A stretch of 64,000 nt of DNA from Chondrosia reniformis (GCA_947172415.1 OX359189.1:4044501-4108500), one strand, 5' to 3'. Shown: positions 49,886-63,582, counted from the first letter of the stretch. Notes: a model not told the origin generated them from the letters alone. Numbers and translations: made by a program.

Positions 49886-52800
49886 TTCATACAATTTGTA
49901 CTTATAATTAGTACCTATGACTAGAACATTCACATATAACTGGTACATATAAATAGTACATATAACAAGTGCATCAAACTAGACATCTAACTATTACAAC
50001 TACTGAATATATCTAGTACTAGAACTAGTACATACAACTAGTTCCTAAAACTAGTTCCTACAACTAGTAAATATTACTAGTACTAGTACATATTAGAACT
50101 AGCACTTGCAACTAGTACATAACTAATACATACAGTTAATACATACAAGTAGTACACACAACTAGTACATACCACTAGTTTACACAACTAATACACACAA
50201 CTAGTATATAACCAGAACATACAATTAGTACATAAAATTAGTTCATACAATTAGAACATACAACTATTACATACAACTAGTACATACAACTAATACCTAC
50301 AAATAGTAAATATAACCAGTGCTATATAATATGTACAACTAGTACATAAAACTAGTACATACATTAGTATATAACTAGTACCTACAACTAGTACATAAAA
50401 GTAGTTCATACATTTACAACATACAACTACTACATACACTAGGACATACAACTAATACCTACAAGTAGTAAATATAACTTGTACTACTACATACAACTAG
50501 TTCATACAACTATAACATTCAACTAGTACAGACAACTTGTACCTACAAATAGTAAATATAACCAGTGCTAGTACATGCAACTAGTGCCTACAGTTAGTAT
50601 ATATTACCTTTACTTGTACATACAACTATTACATACAACTAGTACATAACTAGTACATACAACTAGTACATAACTAGTACATACAGCTTGTACTTACAAC
50701 TAGTAAACACAACTAGTACATACAACTAGTACATATAACTAGTTCATACAACTAGTACACACAACTAGTATACACAATTAGTTTATTCAACCAGTACATT
50801 CAACTAGTCCTAACACTAGTTCATATAACTAGTACTAGAAAGTACTTCCAATTAGTACATACAACTAGTTCATACAATTAGAACATACAAGTAGTACATT
50901 AACCCAGTACATAGAACTAGTACATAGAAGGACTACATAAAACTGATAAATAGAACTAGTAAATGCAACTAGTACATATTAATTAGTACATAAAAATAGT
51001 GCATATAACTAGAACATAGGACTTTCGACTAGTACTTTCAACTAGCAAACATAACTTGTATATACTACTTGCACATACAAAAGTACATATAATTAGTACC
51101 TCCAATTAGTATATATAACCAGTACTAGAACATAAAACTACAACGTACAACTGGTACATACAACTAGTAACGAGTACGTACAAATAGTACATAGAACTAG
51201 TACATACAACTTGTACATACAATTAGTACGTACATCAATTATGTACAATTTGTACTACGATTAGTTCATATAATTAGTATATACAACTCAAACATAGAAC
51301 TAGTATATTCAAATAGTATCTACAATTAGTAAATTTAACTAGTACTAGTATATAAACTAATACATTGAACTAGTACATACACGTAGCAACAAGTACATAC
51401 AACTGTATAATACCTACAACTGGTTCATACAACTAGTAACAAGTACATACAACTAGCAATTAGTAAATACAAGTAGCAACGAGTACATACAATTAGTACC
51501 TAAAACTAGTAAATATAACTAGTTCTAGTACAAAGAACTGGTAAAGTACATACAATTAGTACATACAACTAATACATATAACTAGTACATACAACAATTA
51601 CCCACAACTTGTCCATACATTTAATACATATAATTAGATCATTCAACCAGTACGTATAACTAGTATTAAGCACATACAACTAGAACTTCCCTAGTACATA
51701 GTATAACTAGTATTAGAACCTACAACTAGAACATACAAATAGTCTATACAACCAATAAGTACAACTAGCACATATGATTGGTCCACACAACTACTACATA
51801 TAACTGATACATGTAAATAGTACATACATCTATTACATACAACTAGTACATACGACTTGTACATACAACTGATTGATATATAGGGCATACAGCTAGTGTA
51901 TACAACTAGTACATATAACTAGTTCACAAACATATAACTAGTACATGCAAATTGTAAATACAACTCAACTACTATATACAACTAGTACATACAACTAGTT
52001 CATAAAACTAGTTTCTAGTACATACAACTAGTACCTTCCTAGTACCTAGTATTACAAGTACAAGAATCTACAACAAGTATAAAACTAGTACATAAAACTA
52101 GAACATCCAACTAGTACATAGCTAGTACACACAACTAGTATATACATACAACTAGAACACAAAACTAGTTCATACAATTTGTACATAGAACCACTACATA
52201 CAACTACCACATACAACTAGTCTCTACAACTAGTAAATATAGCTAGTACTAGTCCATACAACTAGTTAATACATCTACTACTTGCAACTAGTACATATAA
52301 CTAGTACACACACCTACTACATATAACTCATACATAAAAATTTAACTACAACATATAAATAGTACATACGCATATTACATATAAGTAGTTCCTAAAACCA
52401 GGGCATACAACTGGTACATATAAATAATAAATACAACTAATACATAGCTAGTACAAACGACTATTACTTAAAACTTGCATATACATACAACTGGTTCATA
52501 TCTAGTACATACAACTAGTACATGCAACTAGTACATACAACTAGTACATATAACTAGTACACATAAATATAACCAGTACTATTACACAAACATATAACTA
52601 GTACATACACATATAACTGGTACTTATAAATAGTACATTCACATAGTACATACGAACAGTACATAAAAATATTACATATAACTAGAAACTAGTACATACA
52701 AGTATTTCATAGAATGAGTACATAATACTAGAACATACAACTTGTATATACAACTAGTAGATAGCTACTACATACAACTCTTATATACGTACAACTAATA

Positions 52801-54896
52801 CATACAACTCGCACATAACTAGTATATATAACTAGAACAGACAACTAGTATCTACTACAAACAACTAGTGCCTACCTAGGTCCTAGTATAACTAGTATTT
52901 GAACCTATATTTAGAACATACAACTCATACATACAACTAGTATATACAACTAGTACATACATCTAGTACATACAACTAGTACATACAACTAGTACATATA
53001 ACTAGTACATATAGCTAGTGCATAAGAATAGTACTTACACATATAACTAGTACATAACAATAGTACATACAACAAGTACAAAAAATTAGTTCCTTCCTAA
53101 TACCTAGTATAACTTGTACTGGAACCTACAACTAGTACATACAATTAGTCACTAGTACATACAACTAGCATATACAACTAGTACATACAATTACCCACAA
53201 CTGTTACTTGCATGTAATACATATAATTACTACACACAACTAGTACGTACAACTATTATATAGCACATAAAACTAGTACTTCCCTGGCACCTAGTATAAC
53301 TAGTTTTAGAACCTACAATTGGAACATACATCTAGTACATAAAACTTCTTCATACAACTTATACATACAACAAGTGCATGTAACTAGTACACACAACTAT
53401 TACATATATCTAGTTCATACAACTAGTAAATACAACTAGTGAATACAACTAGTTGTATGTTCTAGTTGTATGTACATACAATTAGTGCATACAACTAGTA
53501 CATACAACTGGTTCATATCTAGTATATACAACTTGTACATACAACTAGTACATACAATTAGTACATACAACTACCACATACAACTAGTTCCTAAACCTAG
53601 TACCTAGAACTAGTTAATATAACTAGTACTAGTATATACAACTAGTACATGCAATTAGTATATGCAGCAAGTACATACAGCTAGTACATAAAACTGGTAC
53701 ATACACATATAAATAGTACATATAAATAATACGTTCAACTGGTACATATATCTAGATCATACAAATATAACGAATACATACAAGGCGTTCATACAACTAG
53801 TACATACAACTAGTACATGTAAAAAGTACATACAACTAGTTCATAAAACTAGTACACACAACTAGTGCATACAACCAGAACATAAAACTAGAAAACACCA
53901 ACTAATACATATAACTAGTATATACACATATAACTGGTCCATATAAATAGTACATGCATCTAGTGCATACAACTAGTACATACAACTATAACATAAAACT
54001 AGTACATACAACTGGTACACATTACTAGTACATTCTACTAGAACGGATAACAAGTAGTACGACTAGTACCTATGACTTGAACATACACATATAAATAGTA
54101 CATACAACTAGGATATTAAACTAGAACTCCAACTAGTATTACATATAACTAGTGCCTACTTAGTAACTAGATTAACTAGTACTCAAATTTACTAGTACTA
54201 GTACATACAACTAGTCCATATATACACATATATATAAGTAGTGCATACAGCCTGTATAGGCACATATAATTTGTACTTACCACTAGTAAATATAACTTGT
54301 ACTAGTACAAACAACTAGTACTAGTACATACAACTAGTTTATACAACTAGTACATACAACTATTACACACAACTAGTACATTCTACTAGTACGTATAACA
54401 AGTACAAACAAGTAATACATATAACCAGTACATACAACTAGTACATACAGCTAGCACATACAACTAGGCTAACAACTACTTCATACAACTTGTACCTACA
54501 ACTAGTACCTATGATTGAAACATAAACATAAAATTAGTACATATAAATAGTACATACAACTAGGACATTAAACTAGAACTCCAACTAGTATTACATTTTA
54601 CTAGTGCCTACTTAGCAAATAGATTAACTAGTACTCAAGCTTACTACAACTAGTACATACAACTAGTCCATACACATATATATATAACTAGTACACACAG
54701 CCTATATTAGTACATATAATTTGTACCTACATCTAGTAAATATAACTAGTACTAGTACTTACAACTAGTCAATAAAATGTATAGAAAATATAGCTAGTAC
54801 AAACACCTAGTACATACAACTAGTACATACAACTTGTACATACAACTAGAACATATAACTAGAACATACAACTGGTACATACAACTAGAACATGCA
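49886..54896 (-). repeat. 13-bp minisatellite array, minus orientation
   Basis: Inverted satellite. The part up to 51424 matches 39920-41457, and the part from 51425 matches 59858-63550. A short local flip back to plus (about 53445-53475, agttgtatgttctagttgta) recurs at about 62015-62045. Confidence 0.95.
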
Positions 54897-54915
54897 CATA
54901 TAGATGCATGTTCTA
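54886..54915. repeat. Hairpin at satellite strand switch 3
   Basis: Perfect 11-bp stem tagaacatgca / tgcatgttcta with an 8-nt loop, at the minus-to-plus switch in the 18-kb piece. Confidence 0.8.
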
Positions 54916-56502
54916 TTTATATGGACCAGTTATATTTGTATATACTTGTTACTTGTATTAGTTGGTGTCTACTAGTTTTATGTTCTAAACTAACTACAAC
55001 AAATAATCAGTGTTCATTCTTAATTAGTGGTGATTCACTTCATCAGACAAGCTATAATCCGAGATCTACTAGTTGTGTGTACTAGTTGTGTGTACCACTT
55101 GTATGTTGTATGTACTAGGTATATGTACTTGTTACTAGTTCCATGTACTAGTTGTAGGCACTAGTTTGATGTACTAGTTGTATTTACTAGTTGTATGTAC
55201 TAGTTGTAAGTTCTGGTATTAGCAAAACTAGTTACTAAGTAGGTACTATTTGTATGTAAAAGTACTAGTTATATTAACTAGTTATAGGTACTGGATATAT
55301 GTACTAGTTGAATGTATTAGTTATATGTACTAATTGCTTATTATAGTTCTATATAATAGTTGTATGTACTAATTATATGTACTAGTTGAATGTACTAGTT
55401 GTATGTACTAGTTGTATTAACTAGTGGTTGGTACTTGTACTGGTAATATTTAATAACTGTAGGAACTAGTTGTATGTACTAGTTGTATGTACTAGGACTA
55501 GTTATATTTACTAGTTGTAGGTTTCTAGTACTAGTAATACCAGATATTACGTAGGTATTAGTTGAATGTACAAGTACTAGTTATATTAAATATTTGTAGG
55601 TACTACTTATATGTACTAGTCGAATGTAATAGTTGCATGTACTAATTGTATATAAAAGTTGTATGTACCAGTTGTTTGTACTAGTTGTGTACTAGTTGTA
55701 TGTAATAGTTGTATGTACTAGTAGGATTTACTAGTGGAATATACAAGTAAAGGTAATATATACTAACTGTAGGCACTAGGTGTATGTACTAGTTGTACGT
55801 ACTAGCACTGATTATATTTACTATTTCTAGGTATAAGTTATATGTACTAGTTGTATGTAGTAGTTGTATGTTCTAATTGTATGAACTAATCTTATGTACA
55901 AGTTGTATGTACTGGTTATATACTAGTTGTGTGTATTAGTTGTATAAACTAGTGGCATGTATTAGTTGTGTGTACTAGTTGTATGTATTAACTCTATGTA
56001 TTAGTTATGTACTAGTTGCATGTGCTAGTTCTAATATGTACTAGTACTAGTAATATTTACTAGTCGTAGGTACTAGTTTTATGAACTAGTTGTCTGTACT
56101 AGTACTAGTACTAGATATATTCAGTAGTTGTAATAGTTGTAGGTCTAGTTTGATGTACTTGTTGTACCAATTGAATGAACTAGTTGTTACTACTAGTTGT
56201 ATGTGCAAGTTGCATGTACTAGTTGGATGTCCTAATCTTATGAACTACTTGTTGGTACTTGTTGGTCATACTAGTAGAATGTACTAGTTGTGTGGACTAG
56301 TTGTAGGTCCTATTTCTATGCACTAGTTGTATGTACTAGTTAAAAGTACTAGGTGCATATCATAGTTTTTAGTTGTACGTTCTAATTTTGTGTACTAATT
56401 CTTTGTATTAGTTGTAGAACTATTTGTGTGTACTAGTTTTAAGTACTAGTTGTATGTACTAACACGAGTTATAATAACTAGTAGGTACTAGTTGAATGTA
56501 CT
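54905..56502 (+). repeat. 13-bp minisatellite array, plus orientation, with a short unique island
   Basis: Degenerate array. The island 54987-55065 (aactaactacaacaaataat to gataatccgagat-like sequence) is not satellite. It matches 63863-63942, where it adjoins a tRNA-like sequence missing here. Confidence 0.9.
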
Positions 56503-56709
56503 TGTAGCATTGTAACTAACTAACTACTGCATGCAGAGTAAACATCCTGTGATGATTTTATATTGCTGCTGTATCTGTTGGTTTGTAATTTAGCTTTCTA
56601 GAACTTTCTGTGGTGTATATATGCTATTGTACAGAACTTAATAATCATCTTTTACCCGAAAGTGACTCGAGTACAGTTAAGCAGTGTTACGATAATATAA
56701 CTCGTCACA
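56503..56709 (+). repeat. Gypsy 5' LTR
   Basis: Begins tgtagcattgtaac directly after satellite and ends ataactcgtcaca one base before the primer site, giving the usual TG…CA ends and about 207 bp. A TATA-like tatata is at 56616-56621. The 3' LTR is not in the window, so the boundaries rest on the satellite junction and the primer site. Confidence 0.7.
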
Positions 56710-56710
56710 T

Positions 56711-56725
56711 TGGTGACCCCGACGT
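56711..56725 (+). other. Primer-binding site, tRNA-Trp
   Basis: tggtgaccccgacgt is complementary to the 3' end of animal tRNA-Trp including CCA. It sits one base after the LTR, as expected for minus-strand priming. Confidence 0.75.
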
Positions 56726-56750
56726 TTTATACCTGATACTGCTGATCTCG

Positions 56751-57600
56751 ATGGCAACTCCGCAACCCGAAGGGACAAACCAACCAGCCGTGAGTCTTGC
56801 TGCCGTTTCCGTCAAGATTCCCCCGTTTTGGCCTGCTGATCCACAAGTCTGGTTCGCCCAAGTTGAGGCCTAATTCACAACCCGCAATATCAGCTCGCAG
56901 AAAACGCGCTTCGACTATGTTGTCGCCTCTCTTGCCCCCGAATTCGCTACGGAAGTCCGTGATCTTATCCTCAAGCCGCCAGAGGAAGACCCTTAGGACG
57001 ACCTTAAGGAACAACTAATCTGCGGCACAGCGGCTTCAGAACAACGCCGTGTTCAAATGCTTTTTAACACTGAGGACCTCGGCGACAGGAAGCCAACTCA
57101 ACTTCTGCGATGGATGCAACAACTCCTAGGTGACTCCGCAGGACCAGAGCCAGATAGCTCCTTCCTTAGGGAACTCTTCTTGCAGCGCTTACCAGGTAGT
57201 GTTAGGATGGTTTTAGCCTCTACAGGCAACGCTATGTCCCTCGAGGCTCTTGCCCAAATGGCGGACAAAATCTTAGAAGTTGCAACGCCTACGATCTCCG
57301 CAATTAACGCCCCCATATTTCATCGGAAGGGGACCAGCTATGGAAGGAAGTTGCACACCTCACAGAGATTATCTCCTCCCTTAACACATCACCGGGTAGC
57401 TCCAGAGCCTCTCGCTCAAGAGGACGCTCGCCCAGCCCACACCCAACCAATTCTACTCCTACCACTTGTTGGTATCATCGACGGTTTGGGGAAAAAGCTC
57501 GCAAGTGCAACTCACCTTGTGACTATTCGGGAAACGAGCCGGCCAATCACTAGTGGCAATGAGCGCTACTGGCCTAAAATCAAGTCGCCTCTTCATTATT
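56751..57600 (+). pseudogene. gag: Gypsy gag with CHCC finger
   Basis: The ATG at 56751 starts MATPQPEGTNQ, then IPPFWPADPQVWFAQVEA, the capsid start of CsRn1-type Gag. In-frame stops occur at 56871-56873 (taa) and about 56994 (tag). The same frame continues through LGDRKPTQLLRWMQQLLGD and LRELFLQRLPGSVRMVL. A frameshift after about 57320 moves the nucleic-acid-binding finger (CWYHRRFGEKARKCNSPC, 57467 onward) to another frame. Gag forms the particle and binds the RNA; this copy cannot make a complete one. Confidence 0.8.
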
Positions 57601-58062
57601 AAGGAATGAGTAACTGGTATGCATTTTCTGGTGAATACGGGAGCTGAGGTGAGTGTTATTCCTAGAACTCTTACTTCAGGTACCCCTCAATCCTCTCCAC
57701 AGCCAGGGATCACCTTACAAGCAATCAACCTCTCCCCTATTATGACTTTTGGTAATTGCTCCATTACTCTCAACATTGGTTTACGTCGCTCCTTTCGTTG
57801 GATGTTTGTCATAGCCGATGTGAAACATGCCATATTAGGTGCTGACTTTCTTCGTCATTACAACCTCTTGGTGGATATCAAACACAGTGCCTTAATAGAC
57901 ACCCTCACACACCTGCAGGTACATGGTTTACTGACTCAGGAAGCATCTCCCAGCCCCAGTCTACCAGACGTAGTTCCTCAGGATGTGTTTGCAACCATTC
58001 TGGCTGAATTCCCATCCATAGTTCCCCCCACCACAAGGAACAGCCCCTACAGCGTGGAGTAA
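57600..58062 (+). pseudogene. Gypsy aspartic protease, catalytic Asp replaced
   Basis: The frame reads MHFLVNTGAEVSVIP, where retropepsins have D-T/S-G: the catalytic Asp is Asn here (aat, about 57634). The second half shows HAILGADFLRHYNLLVD, the usual flap and C-terminal block. A tga precedes it (57607) and a taa ends it at 58060-58062, whereas pol should continue into RT. The point change alone should abolish protease activity. Confidence 0.8.
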
Positions 58063-58064
58063 CC

Positions 58065-58790
58065 CATTATATTAATACTACTGGTCCCCCAGTCAGTACC
58101 CGCCCTCGTCGGTTGCCTCCTGAGCGCCTACATATTGCCCGTCAGGAATTCAACCATATGTTGGAATTGGGAATTATTCAGCCTTCTTCCAGTTCCTGGG
58201 CCTCACCTCTGCACATGGTCCCCAAGAAGACACCTGGAGACTGGCGCCCTTGTGGAGACTATAGGGCACTTAACGCCATCACGCAACCCGACTGCTATCC
58301 CATCCCTCACATTCAGGACTTTGCCACATCCCTCCATGGAGCCACCATTTTCTCTAAATTAGATCTGGTACGTGCTTACCATCAAATCCCTGTGGAATCC
58401 GTTGATGTTCCAAAGACTGCTGTCATCACACCATTCGGCTTGTTTGAGTTTCTACGCATGCAATTTGGCTTGCGCAACGCCGCTCAGACCTTCCAGCGTT
58501 TTATTGATCAGGTCCTATGTGGTTTGCCCCACAGATACGCCTATATTGACGATATCCTCATTGCTAGTACCACCAAAGAAGACCATAAAGTTCACCTCCG
58601 ACAGGTCTTCACACGTCTCAGAAAGCATGGGATCCTGATTAACCCCTCCAAGTGTGTCCTTGGTGCAGAGTCGCTGGAGTTCCTCGGGCATCATGTGGAC
58701 AGACATGGTATTCAACCAGTAGAGGGGAAAGTGACAGTTATCCGACAGTTTCCTCAGCCCACCACCCAGGGCAAATTACGTCAGTTTTAA
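58065..58790 (+). pseudogene. pol: Gypsy reverse transcriptase
   Basis: The RT frame is open from about 58065, one frame away from protease. Motifs: [20 protein letters not shown] (fingers), [27 protein letters not shown] with the first catalytic Asp, [18 protein letters not shown], and [11 protein letters not shown] with the catalytic Asp pair, then [10 protein letters not shown] nonsense taa at 58788-58790 falls in the RQF-L-GLINFYHRF connection just before the RNase H part, in the same frame. Confidence 0.88.
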
Positions 58791-59321
58791 GGATTGATCA
58801 ACTTTTACCATCGCTTCATCCCTGACTGTGCAAAGATCCTACAACCACTTAATGTACTACTAGCTGTCCCGTCTAAAGGTGAAGACAAACACCTAATTTG
58901 GACGGAACAGGCTGTTTCTGCCTTTAACCAGGTAAAGGAGGTTCTAGCCAAGGCCACCCTTCTATTTCATCCACAACCTGATGCCCCCACTTGCCTCATT
59001 ACTGACGCATCAGATGTGGCTTTCGGTGCTGTACTACAACAACTTATAGGAGCAGTGTGGAACCCTATTGCTTACTTTTCTAGAAAACTTCAGCCAGCTG
59101 AAACTAAGTATAGCACCTTCGACCGTGAGCTCCTAGCTATCTATTTAGCAATCAAGCACTTTCGTCACTTTGTGGAAGGTAGGACATTTCACGTGATTAC
59201 TGACCACAAACCCTTACCTTTGTTTTCTCCATCCAGACTAAGCAGCATTCTCCTCGGCAGATACGACACCTGGACTTCATTTCACAGTTCACCACAGATA
59301 TCCGGCATATCAAAGGTATAG
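58791..59321 (+). pseudogene. pol: Gypsy RNase H
   Basis: Continues the RT frame: GLINFYHRFIPDCAKI, then LITDASDVAFGAVLQQ (first Asp), FDRELLAIYLAIKHFRHF (Glu) and FHVITDHKPLPLFS (Asp). A frameshift near 59235-59255 misreads the end. In the alternative frame the proper continuation (RQIRHLDFISQF, then NTAADALSRLELDAL) is found. Confidence 0.85.
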
Positions 59322-59657
59322 ACAACACGGCAGCTGATGCCCTGTCCCGCCTGGAGCTGGATGCATTGTATGAAGCTGGAGTCCCGGCCATTGATTTCAG
59401 GGCCATGGCTAAAGCCCAAAGTGAGGATACAGCATTGCATAATCGTGAAAGCTCATCTTCCCTCACACTCCAGGAGGTTCCCAGTCCTACAGCAGATGTT
59501 ACTTTGATGTGTGACACAACCACTGGAGTTCCCCGGCCGTATTTTCCACCTGAATTTCGTCGCAAGGTTTTTGACAGTTTGCATTCCTTATCCCATCCAG
59601 GTATCCGTGCTACTCAACGCCTGATAACAGCACGCTACGTCTGGCCTGGTATCAACA
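59256..59657 (+). pseudogene. pol: Gypsy RNase H/integrase linker and integrase N-terminus, cut by gap
   Basis: In the frame of 59366: DALSRLELDALYEAGVPAID, then a linker, then FDSLHSLSHPGIRATQRLIT and ARYVWPGIN. The two His residues and the YVWPG block are the start of the HHCC zinc-binding domain of Gypsy integrase. The gap begins right after it, so the catalytic core is unknown. Confidence 0.8.
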
Positions 59658-59857
59658 NNNNNNNNNNNNNNNNNNNNNNNNNNNNNNNNNNNNNNNNNNN
59701 NNNNNNNNNNNNNNNNNNNNNNNNNNNNNNNNNNNNNNNNNNNNNNNNNNNNNNNNNNNNNNNNNNNNNNNNNNNNNNNNNNNNNNNNNNNNNNNNNNNN
59801 NNNNNNNNNNNNNNNNNNNNNNNNNNNNNNNNNNNNNNNNNNNNNNNNNNNNNNNNN
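59658..59857. other. Assembly gap, 200 N
   Basis: Exactly 200 unknown bases, joining the interior of a Gypsy integrase to inverted satellite. Any open frame drawn across it is meaningless. Confidence 0.99.
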
Positions 59858-62800
59858 ATACAACTAGTAACAAGTACATACAACTAGCAATTAGTAAATA
59901 CAAGTAGCAATGAGTACATACAATTAGTACCTAAAACTAGTAAATATAACTAGTTCTAGTACAAAGAACTGGTAAAGTACATACAATTAGTACATACAAC
60001 TAATACATATAACTAGTACATACAACAATTACCCACAACTTGTCCATACATTTAATACATATAATTAGATCATACAACCAGTACGTACAACTAGTATTAA
60101 GAACATAAAACTAGAACTTCCCTAGTACATAGTATAACTAGTATTAGAACTTACAACTAGAACATACAAATAGTCCATACAACTAGTATTTACAATCAAT
60201 AGGTACAACTAGCACATATAACTGGTCCACACAACTACTACATATAACTAATACATGTAAATAGTACAAACATCTAGTGCATACAACTAGTACATACAAC
60301 TTGTACATACAACTGATTGATATATAGGGCATACAACTAGTACATACAGCTAGTGTATACAACTAGTGCATATAACTAGTTCACAAACATATAACTAGTA
60401 CATGCAAATTGTAAATACAACTCAACTACTATATACAACTAGTACATACAACTAGTTCATAAAACTAATTTCTAGTACATACAACTAGTACCTTCCTAGT
60501 ACCTAGTATTACAAGTACAAGAATCTACAACAAGTATAAAACTAGTACATAAAACTAGAACATCCAACTAGTACATAGCTAGTACACACAACTAGTATAT
60601 ACATACAACTAGAACACAAAACTAGTTCATACAATTTGTACATAGAACCACTACATACAACTACCACTTACAACTAGTCCCTACAACTAGTAAATATAGC
60701 TAGTACTAGTCCATACAACTCGTGAATACATCTAGTACTTGCAACTAGTACATATAACTAGTACACACACCTATTACATATGACTCATACATAAAAATTT
60801 AACTAGAACATATAAATAGTACATACGCATTTTACATATAAGTAGTTCCTAAAACCAGGGCATACAACTGGTACATATAAATAATAAATACAACTAATAC
60901 ATAGCTAGTACAAACAACTATTGCTTGAAACTTGTATATACATACAACTGGTTCATATCTAGTACACACAACTAGTACATACAACTAGTACATACAACTA
61001 GTAAATATAACTAGTGCTAGTTCATAGAACTAGTGTATACAACTAGTTCATAAAATTAGTACATACAACTAGTACATGCAACTAGTACATACAACTAGTA
61101 CATATAACTAGTACACATAAATATAACCAGTACTATTACACAAACATATAACTGGTACATACACATATAACTGGTACTTATAAATAGTACATACACATAG
61201 TACATACGAACAGTATATAAAAATATTACATATAACTAGAAACTAGTACATACAAGTATTTCATAGAAGGAGTACATAATACTAGAACGTACAACTTGTA
61301 TATACAACTAGTAGATAGCTACCACATACAACTCTTATATACGTACAACTAATACATACAACTGGCACATAACTAGTACATATAACTAGTACATACAACT
61401 AGTATCTACTACAAACAACTAGTGCCTACCTAGGTCCTAGTATAACTAGTATTTGAACCTATATTTAGAACATACAACTCATACATACAACTAGTACATA
61501 CAACTATTACCTACATCTAGTACATACAACTAGTACATACAACTAGTACATATAACTAGTACATATAGCTACTACATATGAATAGTACTTATACAAATAA
61601 CTAGTACATAACAATAATACATACAACAAGTACAAAAATTTGTTCCTTCCTAATACCTAGTATAACTTGTACTGGAACCTACAACTAGTACATACAATTA
61701 GTCACTAGTACATACGACTAGCATATACAACTAGTACATACAATTACCCACAACTGTTACTTGCATGTAATACATATAATTACTACACACAACTAGTACG
61801 TACAACTATTATAGAGCACATAAAACTAGTACTTCCCTGGCACCTAGTATAAGTAGTTTTAGAACCTACAATTGGAACATACATCTAGTACATAAAACTT
61901 CTTCATACAACTACTACATACAACTTATACATACAACTAGTGCATGTAACTAGTACACACAACTATTACATATATCTAGTACATACAACTAGTAAATTCA
62001 ACTAGTGAATACAACTAGTTGTATGTTCTAGTTGTATGTACATACAATTAATGCATACAACAAGTAGATAAAACTAGTACGCAGGTAGTACAAACAACTA
62101 GTGCATACAACTAGTACATAAAACTGGTTCATATCTAGTATATACAACTAGTACATACAACTAGTACATACAATTAGTACATACAACTACCACATACAAC
62201 TAGTTCCTAAACCTAGTACCTAGAACTAGTTAATATAACTAGTACTAGTATATACAACTAGTACATGCAATTAGTATATACAGCAAGTATATACAGCTAG
62301 TACATATAACTGGTACATACACATAAAAATAGTACATATAAATAATACGTTCAACTGGTACATATATCTAGATCATACAAATATAACGAATACATATAAG
62401 GCATTCATACAACTAGTACATACAACTAGTACATGTAAAAAGTACATTCAACTAGTTCATAAAACTAGTACACACAACTAGTGCATACAACGAGAACATA
62501 AAACTAGAAAACACCAAATAATAGAGTATATACACATATAACTGGTCCATATAAATAGTACATGCATCTAGTGCATACAACTAGTACATACAACTATAAC
62601 ATAAAACTAGTACATACAACTGGTACACACTACTAGTACATTCTACTAGAACGTATAACAAGTACAAACAAGTAATACATATAATTAGTACATATAAATA
62701 GTACATGCATCTAGTACATACCACTAGTCCATACGACTAGTACCTATGACTTGAACATACACATATAAATAGGACATACAACTAGGACATTAAACTAGAA

Positions 62801-63566
62801 CTCCAACTAGTATTACATATAACTAGTGCCTACTTAGTAACTAGATTAACTAGTACTCAAATTTACTAGTACTAGTACATACAACTAGTCCATATATACA
62901 CATATATATAAATAGTGCATACAGCCTGTATTGGCACATATAATTTGTACTTACCACTAGTAAATATAACTAGTACTAGTACAAACAACTAGTACTAGTA
63001 CATACAACTAGTTTAAACAACTAGTACATACAACTATTACACACAACTAGTACATTCTACTAGTACGTATAACAAGTACAATCAAGTAATACATATAACC
63101 AGTACATACAACTAGTACATACAGCTAGCACATACAACTAGGCTAACAACTACTTCATACAACTTGTACCTACAACTAGTACCTATTATTGAAACATAAA
63201 CATAAAATTAGTACATATAAATAGTACATACAACTAGGATATTAAATTAGAACTCCAACTAGTATTACATTTTACTAGTGCCTACTTAGTAAATAGATCA
63301 ACTAGTACTCAAGCTTACTACAACTAGGACATACAACTAGTCCATACACATATATATATAACTAGTACACACAGCCTATATTAGTACATATAATTTGTAC
63401 CTACAACTAGTAAATATAACTAGTACTAGTACATACAACTAGTCAATAAAATGTATAGAAAATATAGCTAGTACAAACAACTAGTACATACAACTAGTAC
63501 ATACAACTTGTACATACAACTAGAACATATAACTAGAACATGCACATATAACTAGTACATACAACT
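59858..63566 (-). repeat. 13-bp minisatellite array, minus orientation
   Basis: Begins atacaactagtaacaagtac, the exact continuation of the sequence broken at 41457. The whole stretch matches 51425-54896 with small indels. Confidence 0.95.
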
Positions 63567-63582
63567 AGTTGTATGTACTAGT
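63551..63582. repeat. 32-bp perfect palindrome at strand switch 4
   Basis: actagtacatacaact followed by its own reverse complement with no spacer, centred at 63566/63567, where the satellite returns to plus orientation. In the homologous switch at 54886-54915 this part is replaced by a shorter hairpin. Confidence 0.85.

Larger units (their letters stand above)
56503..59657 (+). mobile_element. Ty3/Gypsy retrotransposon, CsRn1-like, cut by gap
   Basis: Order: 5' LTR, tRNA-Trp primer site, gag, protease, RT, RNase H, integrase start. The second assembly gap removes the rest of integrase and the 3' LTR. The CHCC-type gag finger, the FWPADP-VWFAQVEA gag start and the tRNA-Trp primer are features of the CsRn1 clade. 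Multiple nonsense codons and frameshifts show an old, inactive copy. Its base composition is much more GC-rich than the satellite. Confidence 0.88.

Noticed and set aside
56727..57316. Minus-strand open frames over gag
   Set aside because: Shadows of the gag frame without recognisable features.
59588..59903. Open frames crossing the second gap
   Set aside because: Same reason: they include 200 Ns, and the plus-strand integrase frame must be cut at 59657.
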